Origin: Alphaproteobacteria bacterium
GTDB lineage: Bacteria > Pseudomonadota > Alphaproteobacteria > Rhodobacterales > Rhodobacteraceae
Length of the DNA: 64,000 nucleotides
Reading direction: 5' to 3'
Assembly (NCBI GenBank): GCA_030433335.1
Contig: JAUILL010000001.1
Coordinates: 248,001-312,000, forward strand
Part shown: positions 1-8,249 of the stretch, piece after piece
How the letters are laid out: every line of letters starts with the position of its first letter
Position numbering within the stretch: the first letter of the stretch is position 1
Notes under the pieces: generated by a model
Seen by the model: only the letters and a program-made list of their open reading frames with translations
Told to the model about the DNA's origin: nothing
Database searches by the model: none
Translations under genes and position numbers: made by a program

Positions 1-1064
1 ATGGTCCCAGCGGTGCCGCGAGGCACGGGCTGGCCGGTTTCATCTACAATCGCCACCAAACGTCCGTCCTGCGGTGCGCCGAGGGTTCCTGTGGCCGAGG
101 GCCGCGCGGGGTTGCCGGAGATGAAGGTCGAAATCTCGGTCTGCCCGTAGGCCTCAAAGAGGCCTGTGCCTGTGGCCTCGGCCCACGCGCTGCGCAGGGC
201 TTCGGGCAGCTTCTCACCCGCACACAGGCCGTGGCGCAGTTTCGGCAGGCTCAGGCTGGGGTGGTCTTTCAGGAACTTGCGGTAAACGCCGGGGGCGGCG
301 GCCAGCAGCGTCGCGTCGTGGCGTTTCAGCAGCAAGGGCAGGGCCTTTGGGTCCGTCCCGTCCGCAGGGATCAGCGCGGTCGCCCCGCAAGCCCATGGGT
401 CCATCATGCCGGTGCCCAGCGTGAACGACCAATTGAAGGCGCCTGCGTGCAGCAAGCGATCCGTGGGCTGCATGTCATACCAACCCTCCCACATCATACG
501 CCGCGCCCAAACAACGCGGTGCGCATGGCAGACAGCGCGGGGCGTGCCAGAAGTCCCTGAAGTGAAGATAATATAGGCCATCCGGTTCGGATCACCCATC
601 TCTGGCGTCACCGGTTCCAGATCGCGCATCCCGCGAAGGTCGGCTTGAGGGATTGAGCGCCAGTCGCCTTCTGGCGCGGGCACATCGGGCGCTTGCAGGA
701 TCGCTGCGGGCTGAATGATCTGCGCGAGCTTGCCCGCCTCTGGCGCGGTCAACTGGCTGCTTGTCGGGACAGGGATCAGACCCGCCGCAATCGCGCCCAG
801 AAATGCGAGCGGAAAATCGACCGTATTTCCCAGACGCAGCATCACGCGATCGCCAGGCTTCAATCCGGCGTTCAACAGCCCCGTTCCAGTGCCCAGAGCA
901 GCGGCGCGCAGCTTGCCGTAGCTCCACCGTTCCGCACCGGACAAGGCCAGCACAGCAAGGGCGATCTTGTCATCAGGGGCGCCGCTGCCGTCCAGTACAT
1001 AGGCGGCCATATTGAACGGATCGGGGCAGGGCGCTTGGGGCGTTGGCGTCGTAATTGATTGCAT
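1..1064 (-). CDS. AMP-dependent acyl-CoA ligase, 3'-truncated by window edge
   Basis: The gene starts at 1064 (ATG on the minus strand) and is still open at base 1, so about 354 residues are visible and the C-terminal part is missing. The protein carries the adenylate-forming signature FTSGTSGTPR (P-loop-like A3 motif) and YGQTE (A5 motif), as in acyl-CoA synthetases that activate a carboxylic acid with ATP and CoA. The final Lys of the usual SGTTGxPK motif is Arg here. The family resembles benzoate-CoA or medium-chain acyl-CoA ligases, but the substrate cannot be read from this part. It is divergent, with a 64-base gap, from an XRE-cupin regulator, a common arrangement in which the regulator controls the ligase; that link is inference. 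Confidence 0.85.
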   Translation of the reverse strand, partial: MQSITTPTPQAPCPDPFNMAAYVLDGSGAPDDKIALAVLALSGAERWSYGKLRAAALGTGTGLLNAGLKPGDRVMLRLGNTVDFPLAFLGAIAAGLIPVPTSSQLTAPEAGKLAQIIQPAAILQAPDVPAPEGDWRSIPQADLRGMRDLEPVTPEMGDPNRMAYIIFTSGTSGTPRAVCHAHRVVWARRMMWEGWYDMQPTDRLLHAGAFNWSFTLGTGMMDPWACGATALIPADGTDPKALPLLLKRHDATLLAAAPGVYRKFLKDHPSLSLPKLRHGLCAGEKLPEALRSAWAEATGTGLFEAYGQTEISTFISGNPARPSATGTLGAPQDGRLVAIVDETGQPVPRGTAGT

Positions 1065-1128
1065 GGCTCTTGGCTAAGCCCGCGCAGGCGCAGTTGCAAG
1101 AGTTAGGGCGCCGGATTACAGAACCTTC

Positions 1129-1752
1129 ATGACAAACAAAGACCCCAAACAGCTGATCCGTGTTGCCCGAGAGTCCGAAGAGGACGTGCATGTCGCGCCC
1201 CTCGACCTTGGGGCCCGTGTGCGCGAGCTGCGCAAAGAGCGGGACTGGACACTGGAGCAAGCCGCCCAGAAGGCCGGATTGGCCCGCTCGACCCTGTCCA
1301 AGATCGAGAATGGCCAGATGTCCCCGACTTACGAGGCGCTGAAGAAGCTGGCCGTTGGGTTGGGGATCAGCGTGCCGCAGCTGTTCACGCCGCCGCACAA
1401 ATCTCAGGTCAACGGACGCATGACCTCGACGAAATCGGGCGAGGGCGCGGCGATCACAACGGCGACCTACGAGCACGAACTCTTGGCCGAAAGCCTGACC
1501 AAGAAAACGATGCTGCCTTACCGCGCTCGCATCCGCGCGCGGTCTATGGACGAATTCGACGGCTGGGTGCGCCATGACGGCGAGGAATTCCTCTATGTCC
1601 TGACCGGCACCATCAAGCTGTTTACCGAATTCTATGAGCCCATCGAAATGAAGCGTGGTGATAGCGCCTATTACGATGGGACCATGGGGCATAACGTGGT
1701 CTCAACCAGCGCAGAGGACGCCACAATCCTGTGGGTCACTTCGCTGGTCTGA
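1129..1752 (+). CDS. XRE-family regulator with C-terminal cupin domain
   Basis: The 207-residue protein has an N-terminal helix-turn-helix of the Cro/C1 (XRE) type at about residues 27-85 (STLSKIENGQMSPT is the typical recognition helix and following turn) and a C-terminal cupin_2 barrel at about 135-205. This layout is typical of small-molecule-sensing regulators of amine, amino-acid or fatty-acid catabolic genes. It is transcribed away from the acyl-CoA ligase at 1-1064, so the ligase or its operon is the best guess for the target. No strong Shine-Dalgarno is visible before the ATG. It ends 3 bases before the stop of the convergent phosphatase-like gene. Confidence 0.88.
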   Translation: MTNKDPKQLIRVARESEEDVHVAPLDLGARVRELRKERDWTLEQAAQKAGLARSTLSKIENGQMSPTYEALKKLAVGLGISVPQLFTPPHKSQVNGRMTSTKSGEGAAITTATYEHELLAESLTKKTMLPYRARIRARSMDEFDGWVRHDGEEFLYVLTGTIKLFTEFYEPIEMKRGDSAYYDGTMGHNVVSTSAEDATILWVTSLV

Positions 1753-1755
1753 CGA

Positions 1756-2211
1756 TTACAGTTTGCCGATCCGCTTGAGGGCGGCGTTCGCTTCGCCCTC
1801 GTCCATGATCTCGAAGCTGTGCTTGAGAAAGGCTTTGGCGCGGCGGTGCAGGGTCTCGTAGACCTGCTCCAGTGCGGCTTCTGCAGTCATCGGATCAGGG
1901 GTCAGCCAGACGCCGCACGGGGTGCCCGCAGGCCATTTGGGCGCTTTGTACGCCGACAGATCACAGAGACTGATCACCAGATCCACGGGGATCGCATCCG
2001 CACCGGTGAAGTCATCCCAACTCTTGGGCGCCAAGTCCGCGGTGTCGTGGTCCTGCGCTTCTAGCAGGCTCAGAACAGCGGGCGGGACCGACTCAGCTGG
2101 GGCTGGTCCGGCGGAATAGGCTGTCATGCGTTGGGGAGAAAGGTCGTTAAGGATCGATTCCAGTAGGATCGAACGGGCATCATTGCCCGCACATAACACG
2201 AGAATGTTCAT
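1756..2211 (-). CDS. low-molecular-weight phosphatase / ArsC-like protein
   Basis: This 151-residue protein starts at the ATG at 2211, not at the upstream in-frame codon, because the conserved core begins at once (MNILVLCAGNDARS). The catalytic P-loop C-x5-R of LMW tyrosine phosphatases and thioredoxin-type arsenate reductases is intact (Cys7, Arg13). A DP pair in LTPDPM near residue 110 fits the general-acid Asp of the fold. Arsenate reductases usually read CxGNSxRS; here the Ser is Asp. No ars genes are nearby, so arsenate reduction is not supported by context and a protein phosphatase role is equally possible. Confidence 0.75.
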   Translation of the reverse strand: MNILVLCAGNDARSILLESILNDLSPQRMTAYSAGPAPAESVPPAVLSLLEAQDHDTADLAPKSWDDFTGADAIPVDLVISLCDLSAYKAPKWPAGTPCGVWLTPDPMTAEAALEQVYETLHRRAKAFLKHSFEIMDEGEANAALKRIGKL

Positions 2212-2279
2212 TTGTTTCCCGAAGTCAAAAACTGGCGGCACAGTACGCCTGCCCGCCAGCTCTGCCTAGAGGAATAATG

Positions 2280-2393
2280 TCAGAACAGACCCCGCACGGC
2301 GCGCGCGCTGTCTGCGATATCAAGGCCCACGCCTTCGACCGTATTACACGCGGTCAAACCGGCAAGCAGCGCCAACAAGACGATGGTCTTCAT
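2280..2393 (-). CDS. entericidin-like small lipoprotein (37 aa)
   Basis: A 38-codon frame that encodes MKTIVLLALLAGLTACNTVE and then a short amphipathic tail ending VRGLF. The lipobox LTAC and the C-N-T-V-E-G-V-G-x-D pattern match the entericidin A/B family of tiny lipoproteins, which are anchored in the cell envelope after cleavage before the Cys. It lies 11 bases downstream of the peptide-binding protein gene on the same strand, so it is probably co-transcribed with it. Only one entericidin is present, so there is no visible toxin/antidote pair as in E. coli ecnAB. Confidence 0.8.
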   Translation of the reverse strand: MKTIVLLALLAGLTACNTVEGVGLDIADSARAVRGLF

Positions 2394-2404
2394 TTCGGTA
2401 TTCC

Positions 2405-4225
2405 TCAGTCTTCTTCGTACCACCAGACGTCTGGCATGAAATCGAGCCAATCACCATAGATCGGCAGGGTCTCCGGATACTTCAGGTGACGATCATGGGC
2501 GATCCAGCTGACATTCCATTCGTAGAACGGGATGACATACCGGCCCGTGGTCAGAACACGGTCCAGCGCCTTGGTCGCGGCGACGAAATCATCGTTGCTC
2601 TCTGCGTTCAGGATGTCACCGATCAGACCGTCCACGGCCGCGCTTTCGATGCCGATCATGTTGTAGCTGCCTTGAGTGCCCGCAGCCTCGGACCCCCAAT
2701 AGAGGTACTGCTCGTTTCCGGGGCTCAGCGAGACACCACGACGATAGTAGGTCATGTCGTAGTCAAAGGCGTCGGTGCGTTCCTGATATTGGGCCGCGTC
2801 GATGACGCTGATGGTCGCCTGAATACCAAGGCTCTCGAGGTGCTTGGCAAAGATGTCGCTGATGCTCTCGACCTCGCTGCTGCCCTGACGGAGCAGGATT
2901 TCGAAGGCAAAGGGCTCACCATCCGCATTCTTGAGCACACCGTCGGTGTCCACGCTCCAACCAGCCTCTTCCAGCAGGGCCATCGCACTCCGCAGATTCT
3001 TGCGGTTGCGCTCAGAGCCGTCCGAAACGGGCAGGTTGTAGCCCTCGATCGCGCCGGGCAGCAGGGCGTCCTGATACTGGGTCAGATAATCCAGCACGCG
3101 GCCCTCTGCGGGGCCATGCTCCATCGACAGCAGCGAGTTCGAGAAGTAGGACGTGATCCGCTTCTGCTTGCCGCCGTTCAGGGCCTGATTGATGAATTCG
3201 AAGTTAAAGGCCTGCATCATCGCCTCGCGCACGCGCCAGTCGTCAAAGGGCGCCTCGCGGGTGTTCATGGCCAGACCTGTGATGCCGCTGGGGCGCTGGT
3301 GCGGGATTTCTGATTTCACTACGTCGCCGCGCTGGACGGCTGGGAAATCATAGACCGTGTCCCACTTCTGTCCGTTCGTCTCGCGGAAGGCGTTGAGTTC
3401 GCCCGCCTTGAACGCTTCGAACATCACAGCGCCGTCGCCGTAGAATTCCATCCGCAACTCGTCGACATTGTTGGTGCCGCGGCGAAAGGGAATGTCCTTG
3501 CCCCAATAGTCTTCGTTGCGCTTGAGACTCACGTAGCGGCCAGTCTCGTAGCTGTCGATCACATAGGGCGCGGTGGTGATCGGGATCACGTTCACACCGG
3601 CGTCCTCAAAGGGCACCTCGTCGAACTGCGCCTTCTTCAGGATCGGGCGCATCCCGATCAGCAGCGCCAACTCGGGGTTGTCGTCGTTGAACGTGAACTT
3701 GATCTTGCGCTCGCCGGTCTGCTCCATCTTCTCGACTTTGGACCACGTGCCCAAGTAGCGCGGGTGGCCGACGGTGCCGAGGGTTTCATAGGACCACATC
3801 ACGTCCTCGACCGTCAGGGGCGAGCCGTCGCTGAATGTCACGTTGTCCCGCAGGGTGAACTCGACCCAGCTGCGGTCCTCGGCGGTTTCGATCGTCTCGG
3901 CCAAGAGGCCGTAGAGCGCGAAAGGTTCACCCCAGTTACGCCCCATCAAACTCTCGTAGGCCACGAAACGTAACTGCCACGGCACGCTGCCTTTGGCCTG
4001 ATGGGGGTTCAAACTGTCAAAGCTTCCGGTCTCGCCCATGACCACGCGGCCACCCTTGGGAGCCTCGGGATTTACGTAAGGCAGAGATTCGAATCCCTCT
4101 GGCAGGGCAGGTGCGCCGTACATGGCAATCCCGTGCATAGGTTCGGCCCATGCCGTTTGCGCCAATAGGGCTAGTGCGCCCACCATGGTCGTGAATGCCG
4201 GTTTCTTCCTTAAAAACAATGCCAC
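2405..4225 (-). CDS. yejA: YejA-type periplasmic peptide-binding protein
   Basis: The 606-residue protein has a signal peptide (cleavage near AWA-EP, residue 27) and is a family 5 extracellular solute-binding protein. The start of the mature protein, HGIAMYGAPALP followed by PYVNPEAPKGG, is the hallmark of the YejA subgroup, whose ABC importers take up oligopeptides such as peptide-nucleotide antibiotics of the microcin C type in E. coli. The usual yejB, yejE and yejF genes do not lie on either side: upstream is a divergent spacer and downstream is only the entericidin-like gene. The permease must be encoded elsewhere, or this is an orphan receptor. Confidence 0.88.
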   Translation of the reverse strand: MALFLRKKPAFTTMVGALALLAQTAWAEPMHGIAMYGAPALPEGFESLPYVNPEAPKGGRVVMGETGSFDSLNPHQAKGSVPWQLRFVAYESLMGRNWGEPFALYGLLAETIETAEDRSWVEFTLRDNVTFSDGSPLTVEDVMWSYETLGTVGHPRYLGTWSKVEKMEQTGERKIKFTFNDDNPELALLIGMRPILKKAQFDEVPFEDAGVNVIPITTAPYVIDSYETGRYVSLKRNEDYWGKDIPFRRGTNNVDELRMEFYGDGAVMFEAFKAGELNAFRETNGQKWDTVYDFPAVQRGDVVKSEIPHQRPSGITGLAMNTREAPFDDWRVREAMMQAFNFEFINQALNGGKQKRITSYFSNSLLSMEHGPAEGRVLDYLTQYQDALLPGAIEGYNLPVSDGSERNRKNLRSAMALLEEAGWSVDTDGVLKNADGEPFAFEILLRQGSSEVESISDIFAKHLESLGIQATISVIDAAQYQERTDAFDYDMTYYRRGVSLSPGNEQYLYWGSEAAGTQGSYNMIGIESAAVDGLIGDILNAESNDDFVAATKALDRVLTTGRYVIPFYEWNVSWIAHDRHLKYPETLPIYGDWLDFMPDVWWYEED

Positions 4226-4304
4226 GTACGCCTCTCCTCGGGTGCTGTGCGGATCAATCAGGTAAAATCCTAGACACCGTTCTGTGTCTTTTCAAACTTT
4301 TAGC

Positions 4305-4333
4305 TTGGAGAGCGGCGCGCAATTGCTTATACA
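4305..4333 (+). promoter_or_regulatory. sigma-70-type promoter for the small RNA
   Basis: TTGGAG at 4305-4310 and TATACA at 4328-4333 are separated by exactly 17 bases, which fits a housekeeping promoter. A start near 4340 would produce a transcript of about 74 nucleotides ending at the terminator at 4387-4413. Confidence 0.6.
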
Positions 4334-4339
4334 GAAGTC

Positions 4340-4413
4340 ACTGCTCGATAGGTTTCTTGCCTGTATGAAACCTGCCTCAATACTTGCGCCGGCCTCGTGC
4401 CGGCGTTTTTTTT
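4340..4413 (+). ncRNA. candidate small RNA resembling suhB/MmgR (alpha-r8) family
   Basis: Between the promoter and an intrinsic terminator there is no open frame but two hairpins: AGGTTTC (4350-4356) pairs with GAAACCT (4367-4373) around a 10-base loop, and the terminator stem follows a single-stranded stretch GCCTCAATACTT. The size (about 74 nt), the hairpin GGTTTC-loop-GAAACC followed by CCTCAA, and the GC-rich terminator fit what I recall of the alphaproteobacterial suhB/MmgR RNA family. MmgR limits polyhydroxybutyrate storage in Sinorhizobium meliloti. Here the next gene is a 3-hydroxybutyrate dehydrogenase. The RNA call rests on structure; the family name is from memory and needs a covariance-model check. 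Confidence 0.65.
4387..4413 (+). terminator. intrinsic terminator of the candidate small RNA
   Basis: CGCCGGC (4387-4393), loop CTCGT, GCCGGCG (4399-4405) and then eight T residues. No protein gene on the plus strand lies upstream, so the terminator most simply belongs to a small RNA. Confidence 0.85.
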
Positions 4414-4571
4414 CGCTGTCACATCATTGAGATATCGCGGTTTTTTGCCGCCGAACGCGAAGTATCTGTGGAACTGAACCGAGCCCAGTGAACTTAATGC
4501 AGTGATAGGAATCGATTCTGCGTGTGCACGGACAATGCGCGAAATCGACGTCATTGCATAAGGGGGAATTT

Positions 4572-5345
4572 ATGACTTTGAAGGGCAAAACCGCCGTTGT
4601 GACCGGCTCGAACTCGGGCATTGGTCTTGGCGTGGCACGCGAGCTGGCGAAGGCCGGCGCAGACGTGGTCCTGAACTCGTTCACCGACAACGAAGAGGAC
4701 CACAAGCTGGCCTCGGATATGGCCGAAGAGTTTGGTGTATCTGTAACTTATATTAAAGCTGACATGTCCAAAGCGGACGAATGCCGCGCCCTGATCGACA
4801 AGGCAGGCAAGTGCGATATTCTGGTGAATAACGCCGGTATCCAGTTCGTCAAAGGCATCGATGAGTTCCCCGTCGAGAAGTGGGACGCCATTATCGCGAT
4901 CAACCTCAGCTCGGCCTTCCACACCACCGCTGCTGCGCTGCCGAAAATGCGCGAAGCGGGCTGGGGCCGCATCGTGAACATCGCGTCAGCCCACGGCCTG
5001 ACCGCCAGCCCCTATAAATCGGCCTATGTGGCTGCCAAGCACGGCGTTGTGGGTCTGACCAAGGTAACCGCGCTCGAGACCGCTCAGGAGCCCATTACGG
5101 CCAACGCGATCTGCCCGGGCTACGTGCTGACCCCGCTGGTCGAAGCGCAGATCCCCGACACCATGGAAAAATACGACATGAGCCGCGAGGACGTGATCAA
5201 GAACGTCATGCTCGAGCGCCAGCCGTCCAAAGAATTCGCCACCGTCGAAGAACTGGGAGGCACCGCTGTCTTCCTGTGCTCTGACGCGGCCAAGCAGATC
5301 ACCGGCACCACCATCAGCGTGGATGGCGGCTGGACTGCACTCTGA
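4572..5345 (+). CDS. bdhA: D-3-hydroxybutyrate dehydrogenase (SDR family)
   Basis: The 257-residue protein starts at 4572 behind a strong AGGGGGA ribosome site. It is a classical short-chain dehydrogenase: nucleotide-binding TGSNSGIG at residues 11-18, NNAG at 86-89, catalytic Ser139 (IASAHGL), Tyr152 and Lys156 (YVAAK). The stretch NNAGIQFV and the segment around IASAHGL are typical of D-3-hydroxybutyrate dehydrogenases, which interconvert 3-hydroxybutyrate and acetoacetate with NAD in polyhydroxybutyrate breakdown. It is followed by a patatin-like hydrolase gene on the same strand, and preceded by the candidate MmgR-like RNA, so the region looks like a PHB-turnover locus. Confidence 0.88.
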   Translation: MTLKGKTAVVTGSNSGIGLGVARELAKAGADVVLNSFTDNEEDHKLASDMAEEFGVSVTYIKADMSKADECRALIDKAGKCDILVNNAGIQFVKGIDEFPVEKWDAIIAINLSSAFHTTAAALPKMREAGWGRIVNIASAHGLTASPYKSAYVAAKHGVVGLTKVTALETAQEPITANAICPGYVLTPLVEAQIPDTMEKYDMSREDVIKNVMLERQPSKEFATVEELGGTAVFLCSDAAKQITGTTISVDGGWTAL

Positions 5346-5353
5346 TTTCTGGG

Positions 5354-5379
5354 GCGGGCGTGCCCTATGGCGCGCCCGC
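5354..5379. other. 11-bp stem-loop between bdhA and the patatin gene
   Basis: GCGGGCGTGCC and GGCGCGCCCGC pair over 11 positions (one G-T) around the loop CTAT. There is no T-run after it on the plus strand, so it is unlikely to be a full terminator; it may protect or process the bdhA message. Confidence 0.6.
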
Positions 5380-5429
5380 TGACGGCCAAGGGAGGGGACA
5401 TGTTCATAGCAGCGAAAGGCTGATCTATA

Positions 5430-6521
5430 ATGGCACCCAACCGCATTAACGACCTTTTGGGCCAAGGCTCCAGAGTTAAAAGCTCAAATACGAAACGCAT
5501 CAATCTGGCCCTTCAGGGCGGCGGCGCCCATGGCGCCTACACGTGGGGCGTTCTCGACAAAATCCTGGAACATGAGGACATTGAAATTGCATCGATGTCC
5601 GGCACATCGGCAGGCGCGATGAACGCCGCTGCGGTCAAGGCAGGTCTGATCAAGAATGGCCGCCAAGGCGCGCGGGATATGCTGGCGTTCCTTTGGGGCC
5701 AAATCGCAGGGATCGAGGATTTTCGCATTCCCAGCTGGATGACCGGCTATGTCCTGTCTCCCGGCCAACTCTCCAAAACCATCGAAATGAGCGTGCCCTA
5801 CATGTGGGCCGATCTGGTGTCTCGGATGATGACACCCTATGCGTGGGGCCCGTTCTACCAGAACCCGCTGCAAAAAATCGTCGAGTCCTTTGACTTCGAC
5901 TGCGTCTGTAGCGAGGCAGGGCCAGAAGTGTTCATCTGCGCCACGAACGTCCGCTCGGGCAAGGTCAAGGTGTTCAGCGGTGACGAGCTGAGCAGCGATG
6001 TGATCCTAGCGTCCGCCTGTCTGCCCACGCTCTTCCAAGCGGTCGAGATCGAGGACAAGGAAACAGGCGAGGTCGAGGCCTATTGGGATGGCGGCTATAC
6101 GGGCAATCCCGCGCTCTTTCCAATGTTCGAACCGCACCTGCCGCAGGACATCGTGATCGTGAACATCAACCCGATTCACCGCGATGAAATCCCAAAGACA
6201 CCGCAGGAAATTCAAAACCGAATCAATGAGATAAGCTTCAATGCTTCACTCTTGCGCGAACTTCGGGCAATCTCTTTCGTCCAAGAGTTGATCGAGGACG
6301 GTGCCATCACCACGAACCAGATGAAGGACGTTTATGTCCACATGATCGCTGACGACAAGATCATGACGGATCTGTCCGTGGCGACGAAACTGGTGCCAAC
6401 GCCCTATGTCATTCAGGAACTGCGGGATGCAGGGCGGGATGCGGCAGAGCGTTTTCTGGCCGAACACAAGGACAAGCTGAACATGCAGGGGAGCGTGGAT
6501 CTGCCCTTAATGTTTTCCTAA
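5430..6521 (+). CDS. patatin-like phospholipase/hydrolase
   Basis: The 363-residue protein has the patatin catalytic layout: oxyanion-hole GGGAHG at residues 30-35, nucleophile elbow GTSAG at 58-62 (Ser60) and the dyad Asp220 in DGG. No signal peptide is visible, so it should be cytoplasmic. Patatin-like enzymes cleave lipid acyl esters; its position behind bdhA suggests it may act on polyhydroxybutyrate or granule lipids, which is inference. The start is uncertain: no good ribosome site precedes 5430, while a strong GGGAGGGG site lies at 5389-5397 in front of a 7-codon frame (5400-5423). Its stop codon overlaps the convergent DUF502 gene by 15 bases. Confidence 0.85.
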   Translation: MAPNRINDLLGQGSRVKSSNTKRINLALQGGGAHGAYTWGVLDKILEHEDIEIASMSGTSAGAMNAAAVKAGLIKNGRQGARDMLAFLWGQIAGIEDFRIPSWMTGYVLSPGQLSKTIEMSVPYMWADLVSRMMTPYAWGPFYQNPLQKIVESFDFDCVCSEAGPEVFICATNVRSGKVKVFSGDELSSDVILASACLPTLFQAVEIEDKETGEVEAYWDGGYTGNPALFPMFEPHLPQDIVIVNINPIHRDEIPKTPQEIQNRINEISFNASLLRELRAISFVQELIEDGAITTNQMKDVYVHMIADDKIMTDLSVATKLVPTPYVIQELRDAGRDAAERFLAEHKDKLNMQGSVDLPLMFS

Positions 6522-7250
6522 TTTCCGCTGTGCCCGCGCTTCTTCGATAGGCGTGGGTACAGCCTTATCCTCTGGCGGGTAGACCAGACCGGCAGAGATC
6601 ACTAGCTTGGCCGCGTCCTCGATGGACATGTCCAGCTCGATCACTTCGGACTCGGGGAAATACAGCAGGAAACCAGAGGTCGGGTTCGGCGTGGTGGGCA
6701 CGAACACACTGATCAGTTTTTCCATAGTATCCGGACGGCGCGAAATCTCGCCCTTGGCATCGGTCGAAATAAACCCAATCGCCCAAATTCCGCGACGCGG
6801 ATATTCGATCATACAGGCCTTTTCAAAGCTGCGCTCGGACTGCGCGAACACCGTCTCGGCCAGTTGCTTCACACCGGAATAGATGGATCGGACGACGGGC
6901 ATGCGCTCTACCTGACGTTCGGTCCAGCGGATAAAAGAGCGACCGATCAGACCCTTAGCGACCCAACCTGTGACGATGGTAAACAGCAGGAAGAAGATAA
7001 CCCCGACACCGCGAATGTTGATCGAGGTATCCTCGCCGAACCAGCGTTGAAAGAATTCTTCGGGGTGATACGCGCGGGGGACAAAGGGCATGACAAAACT
7101 GTCGACCCATCCGATCACCGTCCAGATCAGCCAAACGGTCAGACCGACCGGCGCGATCACGACGATCCCGGTAAAAAAGTTCGATCTGAGACGGGCGAAC
7201 AGGCCCGGCTTACGATGCGTCGGGTGGTCTTCGTCGAAAGGCGTCGTCAT
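6507..7250 (-). CDS. DUF502 family membrane protein
   Basis: This 247-residue protein has two hydrophobic segments near the N-terminus (FFTGIVVIAPVGLTVWLIW at about 26-44 and VGVIFFLLFTIVTGWVA at about 82-98), then a soluble domain with RSIYSGVKQLAETVF, the conserved core of DUF502. The molecular function of the family is not established. It is monocistronic by context: the upstream gene (psuG) ends 93 bases before its start, and its 3' end overlaps the patatin gene by 15 bases in the convergent direction. Confidence 0.85.
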   Translation of the reverse strand: MTTPFDEDHPTHRKPGLFARLRSNFFTGIVVIAPVGLTVWLIWTVIGWVDSFVMPFVPRAYHPEEFFQRWFGEDTSINIRGVGVIFFLLFTIVTGWVAKGLIGRSFIRWTERQVERMPVVRSIYSGVKQLAETVFAQSERSFEKACMIEYPRRGIWAIGFISTDAKGEISRRPDTMEKLISVFVPTTPNPTSGFLLYFPESEVIELDMSIEDAAKLVISAGLVYPPEDKAVPTPIEEARAQRKLGKH

Positions 7251-7343
7251 ATCCTGGAGTATCCGAGGGCGTGTTACCGCGAACTTATGTACTGGTCCGC
7301 GGCTTCACAACGGCTGAATGCGACTATCGCGCAAAAAGCTGTC

Positions 7344-8249
7344 TTACTGCACCAAAGATCGGGCAATCGCGGCGGCCAAACGGGCATTGTTCAGCACAAG
7401 AGCGATATTTGCCTCTAGGGACTTGCCGTCGGTCAGCTCGAAAATCCGTTGAAGCAGAAAGGGCGTCACGGCTTTGCCGCTGATCCCTTGGTTCTCGGCC
7501 TCGGTCAGAGCGGCGCTGATGATCGGCGCAAGCTCTGCTGCCGGAATTTCATCAGACACGGGGATCGGATTGGCAACAAGTTGGCCACCGGGCAGCCTCA
7601 TGGCGATGCGTGTTTTCTGCGCCTTGGCGATGTTTTCGGCGGTGTCCATGCGTAGGGGCGCTTTCATCCCGCTGCTGCGGGACCAGAACGCAGGAAAGTC
7701 ATCCTGACCATACGCGATCACGGGCACGCCGTTGGTTTCCAGAACTTCGAGCGTTTTGGGCAGGTCGAGGATCGCTTTGGCACCTGCCGCAACCACGGTC
7801 ACAGGTGTGTGCGCCAATTCGTTCAGGTCCGCCGAGATGTCAAAGCTGGTTTCTGCACCGCGGTGCACGCCGCCGATCCCGCCAGTTGCGAAGACGCCGA
7901 TCCCCGCCAGATGCGCACAGATCATAGTCGCAGCGACGGTCGTGGCACCGGTACCGCCAGTTGCAACGCAGGCCGCGATGTCGGCGCGGGAGAGCTTGGC
8001 GCAGTTCTTGGTCTGGCCGAGGGCCTCCAGTTGGTCACTGGTCAGACCTGCATGGATGCGCCCGTCGATCACGGCGATGGTTGCGGGAACGGCGCCTGCT
8101 TCGCGGATCGTCTCTTCGACCTTGCGGGCGGTTTCGACGTTTTGCGGGTAGGGCATCCCGTGCGTAATAATCGTACTTTCTAAAGCAACGATGGGGCGGT
8201 TTTCCGCTTTGGCTTCAGCGACTTCGGGCGAAAAGGTGATCTCAATCAT
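7344..8249 (-). CDS. psuG: pseudouridine-5'-phosphate glycosidase
   Basis: The 301-residue protein starts at the ATG at 8249 (MIEITFSPEV); the frame runs further upstream only inside psuK. It matches the PsuG (IndA-like) family: ALESTIITHGMPYPQN near the N-terminus, VATGGTGATTVAATM and FATGGIGGVHRG are the conserved active-site segments. PsuG splits pseudouridine 5'-phosphate to uracil and ribose 5-phosphate. It overlaps the kinase gene upstream by 8 bases, so the two enzymes of pseudouridine breakdown are translationally coupled. Confidence 0.92.
   Translation of the reverse strand: MIEITFSPEVAEAKAENRPIVALESTIITHGMPYPQNVETARKVEETIREAGAVPATIAVIDGRIHAGLTSDQLEALGQTKNCAKLSRADIAACVATGGTGATTVAATMICAHLAGIGVFATGGIGGVHRGAETSFDISADLNELAHTPVTVVAAGAKAILDLPKTLEVLETNGVPVIAYGQDDFPAFWSRSSGMKAPLRMDTAENIAKAQKTRIAMRLPGGQLVANPIPVSDEIPAAELAPIISAALTEAENQGISGKAVTPFLLQRIFELTDGKSLEANIALVLNNARLAAAIARSLVQ

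Noticed and set aside
4080..4105. ATTCGAATCC, resembling a tRNA T-loop, on the plus strand
   Set aside because: It lies inside the peptide-binding protein gene in a conserved part of the protein, and no cloverleaf can be built around it.
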